Below, one piece after another: positions 60,886-64,000 of a stretch of DNA of 64,000 nt. Position numbers and translations under genes: made by a program. Location: NCBI GenBank assembly GCA_937901915.1, contig CALGUD010000150.1, positions 20,345 through 84,344 of the forward strand, given 5' to 3'. Each line of letters starts with the position of its first letter. The first letter of the stretch is position 1. The notes beneath the pieces are model-generated. The model ran no database searches. It had not been told where the DNA came from and worked only from the letters and a program-made list of their open reading frames with translations. The stretch comes from an uncultured Flavobacteriaceae bacterium. GTDB lineage: Bacteria > Bacteroidota > Bacteroidia > Flavobacteriales > Flavobacteriaceae.

Positions 60886-61661
60886 AAAGTAAAATTAATT
60901 TGAGCAGGGGCAGGCACATTGTAACCAAATTTATCTAAAATTTCTTTACCCCGGGGTGAAAGCAGAAATTCCTGAAACTTTTTAGCGTGCGGCAGGTATT
61001 CTTTACGGTTATTGAGGATCACTACTCCCTGTGCAATGGGTTTATGGGTGTCGCTATGAAGATCAATCCATTTCCCCAGTCCTTTAACCTGAGGAGATAA
61101 TACTACCGATTTGGCTGTAAAACCTATTTGGGCTGTTCCGGAAGTTATAAATCTGCTGGTTTGGGAAATACTTTCCCCATATACCAGTTTTGGTTTTATC
61201 TTTTCTGTTATTTTATAATAATCCATTACTTCAATGGCTGCACTTCCATAAGGTGCAGTTTTTGGATTTGCTAATGCAATATACTTTGCTTGTGGGCTTG
61301 TTAATATTTCAATTGAAGGATTAATTTTACTGTTTGTACTCCATAAAACCAATTGTCCTTCGGCATAAATTTCAGGTTTTGCTATTGTATAACCTTTATT
61401 GAATAAGCTGTCCGGAAATTTCATGTCTGCTGAAACAAATACATCATACGGGGCCCCTGCAACTATTTGTGCAGTTAGTTTACCCGATGAAGACACCACA
61501 ATCTGGCATTTGACACCTGTTTCTTTGGTAAAAGCCAGTACTAACTCAGGCATGGCGTATTGCATATTTGCTGAAGTGGCAATGGTTAGTTTTTGACTAT
61601 TATCTGAACTGCAGCCTGATAAAAAATAAAATATTAGAAGAGCAGGAAGTACTACTTTCAT
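60882..61661 (-). CDS. modA: Molybdate-binding periplasmic lipoprotein
   Basis: A 259-residue solute-binding lipoprotein. The ATG at 61661 gives MKVVLPALLIFYFLSGCSSD, a textbook lipoprotein signal (Cys18); an open frame upstream to 61784 is not believed. ModA features: TIATSANMQYAMPELVLAF, VSSSGKLTAQIVAGAPYDVF, ALANPKTAPYGSAAIEVM, and the C-terminal LLSPRGKEILDKFGYN. First gene of the operon modA-mop-modB-modC. Confidence 0.92.
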   Translation of the reverse strand: MKVVLPALLIFYFLSGCSSDNSQKLTIATSANMQYAMPELVLAFTKETGVKCQIVVSSSGKLTAQIVAGAPYDVFVSADMKFPDSLFNKGYTIAKPEIYAEGQLVLWSTNSKINPSIEILTSPQAKYIALANPKTAPYGSAAIEVMDYYKITEKIKPKLVYGESISQTSRFITSGTAQIGFTAKSVVLSPQVKGLGKWIDLHSDTHKPIAQGVVILNNRKEYLPHAKKFQEFLLSPRGKEILDKFGYNVPAPAQINFTL

Positions 61662-61755
61662 ATTTAAAGGCAATAAAATATTAAAAGAAGGAAAGTTAAT
61701 AAATTTGAGCAACCTTGGACTACGTTTTATTGTAAAATCTGAAGCTTCCTTAAAT

Positions 61756-62226
61756 TTATTTTTGGGAAGGAGTGGGGGGATCATAGACCATTATCCATTC
61801 TATACTGCCATCAACTTCTACTTGCTTTAAGAGTTTAAACCCATTTTTAATATAGAAAGAGCTTAATCCGAAATCTTCAATGGAAAGCCAGTATTTTTGC
61901 TGGGGATTTTTTTTAAACAATTTTTTAAGCCAAAGTGACCCAAAGCCTTTGTCACGAAATTCATTATTGATCCACAAAAACCCCAGGTATAAATAGCCCT
62001 GATTAAGCATATTTTGAGCTTCAAAATAATAAACTTCAGTATCTGGTGAAACAGATGAGAAAACAATTCCACCACCTAAAATTTTACTTTCTGAGGTTAG
62101 CGTATATATTTGGGCAGACCCTTTGTAATTTTCCCAACAAGGTACAATGGTTTCCTGCCAATCCTCCGGCAACAGTTGAAAAAAACTCTCTGGTAATTGT
62201 TGTAATTCTACGAGTTCTATTTCCAT
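61756..62226 (-). CDS. GNAT-family acetyltransferase
   Basis: A 156-residue GNAT enzyme with the acetyl-CoA motif in FLWINNEFRDKGFGSLWLKK and the terminal FYIKNGFKLLKQ. Substrate unknown. It starts 12 bp after the PurD-like gene on the same strand, so the two are probably cotranscribed, and it precedes modA by 94 bp. Confidence 0.8.
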   Translation of the reverse strand: MEIELVELQQLPESFFQLLPEDWQETIVPCWENYKGSAQIYTLTSESKILGGGIVFSSVSPDTEVYYFEAQNMLNQGYLYLGFLWINNEFRDKGFGSLWLKKLFKKNPQQKYWLSIEDFGLSSFYIKNGFKLLKQVEVDGSIEWIMVYDPPTPSQK

Positions 62227-62238
62227 ATTTAAGCAGGG

Positions 62239-63534
62239 TTAAAGCAATCCCCAGGCCCACAACTTATCTGAATCTTCTGTCCAGCGGTCACCTATATCGG
62301 TCCTGTAGTATGCATTGTTGATCAATACATTATTTATACGATTATAAAGTAACTTTTGCGCTTCTTTCATTGTGGTTCCTGTTCCGGTTACCAATATGGC
62401 AAGGCCGGAATCGCCGGTAATAAGCCATTCTCCGTTAACTTCTTTTAAATGCATTGGGTGTAAGCCTTCTTTCATAGGTTTTTTAATGACTACAACAGCA
62501 TCTTTTGAAAAGAGTTCGAATGTTTTTTTATCTTCATAAGGAAAGGGAGGAACAACAATGTACGCTCCCACCTGAAACCCTGTTTTGGTATTAATTTTAA
62601 AGTTTTCTCCTGAGGCTATTTTATAAAACAATTTACCAATGGGTTCATTAATACCTGCTCTTTGAATAAATATTTGTGGAAATCCGAATCGGGAAGTAAA
62701 TTCAAGTGGGTATATTCCATTACCATTTACAATACAATTAATGTCTATATGGCCTGTAAACTGTTCCTTGGCCAATATGTCTTCAAATTTCTTCAAGGTT
62801 GCCTCAAAAATAGGATTATTATCGGTCCAGAACATACTGGTTCCCATTTCTCCTGTTGAAACTCCCAGTTCTTTTGGAAACAATTTCTTATGTTCAAAAG
62901 TGATATTGTAAGGTTTTATAAATTTTTTACCATTAAAAAATCCGGCTACAGATACTTCAACCCCTGATACTTTTTTCTGAAGCTGAAAAACTCCCATTTT
63001 ATCACCCCAGGATTTTTCATAGGCTTTTAGTACTCTTATGATATCGCTGCCATCATCTTCTTTACCTACAAACAATAATTGTTTATAATCCTGTATTTCT
63101 CCACATGGTTTAATTACATAAGAGTTAGGATTTGTTTGCACATAAGATATTGCATCATGAAAAGATGTAAATTCCTGGTAATTGAGGATTTTAATTTTTA
63201 GTTTTTTTAATTCATTCTGCCCAAAATTTCTGTCGAGTTCTAATTTATCGGTATATTCAGTTCCCCCAAAGACCAACTTACCAGCGGCTTTTAGTTCTGT
63301 AGCAATTTTACCATAGCCGGTGTAGTCAAAAATTATAATATCTGCCCAGTCCGTATGTTTTTCCCAGTTTTTAACTTTAGGAACAAAGCCATGACCAATT
63401 TCATGGCAGGATTTAGCATCAATAAACATTTTAACTTCATTGCCTTCTTTAAGGACTGCGTAGGCAATATCAAGTGATTCGCCCCATTTGGATACAAAAA
63501 GAAATTTCAATTTCTTCTCCTTTTTTGTTTTCAT
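62239..63534 (-). CDS. ATP-grasp protein, PurD-like (phosphoribosylglycinamide synthetase family)
   Basis: A 431-residue ATP-grasp ligase. It follows the PurD domain order: N-terminal Rossmann-like part (FLFVSKWGESLDIAYAVLKE), ATP-grasp with YVIKPCGEIQDYKQLLFVGK, GVEVSVAGFFNGKKF, and DINCIVNGNGIYPLEFTSRFG, then a C-terminal small domain. The usual PurD signatures are only partly kept, and a separate function (other glycine- or amino-acid ligase) is possible. It is not in a pur operon. Cotranscribed with the GNAT gene downstream. Confidence 0.75.
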   Translation of the reverse strand: MKTKKEKKLKFLFVSKWGESLDIAYAVLKEGNEVKMFIDAKSCHEIGHGFVPKVKNWEKHTDWADIIIFDYTGYGKIATELKAAGKLVFGGTEYTDKLELDRNFGQNELKKLKIKILNYQEFTSFHDAISYVQTNPNSYVIKPCGEIQDYKQLLFVGKEDDGSDIIRVLKAYEKSWGDKMGVFQLQKKVSGVEVSVAGFFNGKKFIKPYNITFEHKKLFPKELGVSTGEMGTSMFWTDNNPIFEATLKKFEDILAKEQFTGHIDINCIVNGNGIYPLEFTSRFGFPQIFIQRAGINEPIGKLFYKIASGENFKINTKTGFQVGAYIVVPPFPYEDKKTFELFSKDAVVVIKKPMKEGLHPMHLKEVNGEWLITGDSGLAILVTGTGTTMKEAQKLLYNRINNVLINNAYYRTDIGDRWTEDSDKLWAWGLL

Positions 63535-63608
63535 TAAAAGTTTTTAAATGAATGCGCAAATGTATAGAAAAAACGAATTCAAAAATTCATATTATTAATT
63601 GTAAAAAA

Positions 63609-63965
63609 TTATTTTTTAACCTGGTTAACAGGAAGGTAGATGTCAAAAGTAGCCCCTTGTGACACCTGGCCTGAAGCTGTAATGAAACCATCATGATTTT
63701 CTATGATTTTTTTTACATATAAAGTTGGATTATCTTCATAAAAATCACCCTGCCATCCTTTTGGTAAATAAAAAGTGTTTTTTCTTACTTTATTAATTAT
63801 TGGAGTAGAATCATTTTCTATTTCAATGTTACAATTTTCAATTGTATTAATTGTTTCTTCAATTTGCCCATATAGGAAAGATGAGAACAAGTATAATATT
63901 AAGTATGTAAATATAAATTTGAACAAGTTAATTGTTTTTGTTTTTACAAACTCTTCACCCAACAA
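63609..63965 (-). pseudogene. Exported ORF ending in a histidine-kinase HATPase tail (remnant)
   Basis: A 118-codon frame. The N-terminus looks like a signal peptide (LFKFIFTYLILYLFSSFLYG). The last ~32 residues, VKKIIENHDGFITASGQVSQ then GATFDIYLPV, are the closing strand-helix of a HATPase_c domain (compare the usual VKKIIENHGG...GkGatFxixLP). The preceding N, G1 and G2 boxes are missing; instead there is unrelated sequence (RKNTFYLPKGWQGDF). No ATG is available; the frame starts at a TTG. Most likely a rearranged remnant of a hybrid or two-component kinase, not a working gene. Confidence 0.45.
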
Positions 63966-64000
63966 CGTTTTCTTTTGTGTTGCGTGTCTTCATAGTTTTT

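Noticed and set aside
61662..61784. N-terminal extension of modA by 41 codons
   Set aside because: The internal ATG at 61661 gives a perfect lipoprotein signal peptide; the extension would bury it and overlaps the end of the GNAT gene.

Overview
The window looks like chromosomal DNA from a flavobacterium (Bacteroidota, probably Flavobacteriaceae). The evidence is low GC content, AT-rich intergenic DNA, many genes preceded by the Bacteroidota -7 box TAnnTTTG instead of a strong Shine-Dalgarno, lipoproteins with Bacteroidota-style signal peptides, and family versions typical of the group (GNAT-argG, gapN, dnaA with a low-molecular-weight phosphatase, YigZ/HAD/RibD, DUF6503, DUF885). I saw no tRNA, rRNA, CRISPR array, prophage or intact transposase. 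One 168-bp foldback element (14645-14812) is the only mobile-element-like object.

Layout. 1-0.9 kb: start of an arginine operon (argG, GNAT enzyme). 1.2-4.2 kb: pabB, a sigma-like protein and a lipase-type hydrolase. 4.2-6.8 kb: a 20-repeat LRR protein and a DUF1266 protein that share homologous 5' and 3' flanks. 6.9-16.5 kb: tilS-dsbD, a DUF885 peptidase-like lipoprotein, a sodium/solute symporter and a YifB/ComM ATPase. 16.6-18.9 kb: 5-oxoprolinase operon pxpABC. 18.9-24.1 kb: accessory-looking block with two small paralogues, then a duplicated cassette (secreted or soluble 'APTG' protein plus 7-TM protein, twice), then a sensorless NarL-type two-component pair. 24.1-33.8 kb: a repeat-rich spacer, an aldehyde dehydrogenase, the ilvD-ilvB-ilvN-ilvC operon behind a probable attenuator, and gapN. 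33.8-37.6 kb: LytS/LytR-type two-component system, a small TM protein and a serine hydrolase. 37.6-45.5 kb: housekeeping genes around dnaA, riboflavin gene ribD, prmC and a LOG protein. 45.5-46.9 kb: three tandem genes for 70-residue 2-TM proteins, each behind the same 41-nt promoter/operator block. 46.9-54.7 kb: ligA, a metallophosphatase, hbd, a Gfo/Idh/MocA oxidoreductase, pcm, smpB and a DUF6503 lipoprotein. 54.8-64 kb: GH9 cellulase, DnaJ/CbpM chaperone pair, molybdate operon modA-mop-modB-modC, a GNAT enzyme, a PurD-like ATP-grasp protein and a histidine-kinase remnant.

How genes work together. ilvDBNC makes branched-chain amino acids, and its leader carries a tiny Val/Leu/Ile-coding frame followed by an intrinsic terminator. 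pxpABC hydrolyses 5-oxoproline to glutamate. modABC imports molybdate. CbpM probably controls its DnaJ partner.

The best candidates for undescribed biology are: (i) the duplicated lipoprotein/7-TM cassette beside a kinase that has no sensor domain of its own; (ii) the three-copy 2-TM family with its exactly spaced CGAT operator; (iii) the LRR/DUF1266 pair, where unrelated coding regions sit between homologous flanks. All functional statements come from reading the sequence and remembered family knowledge; no database was searched.
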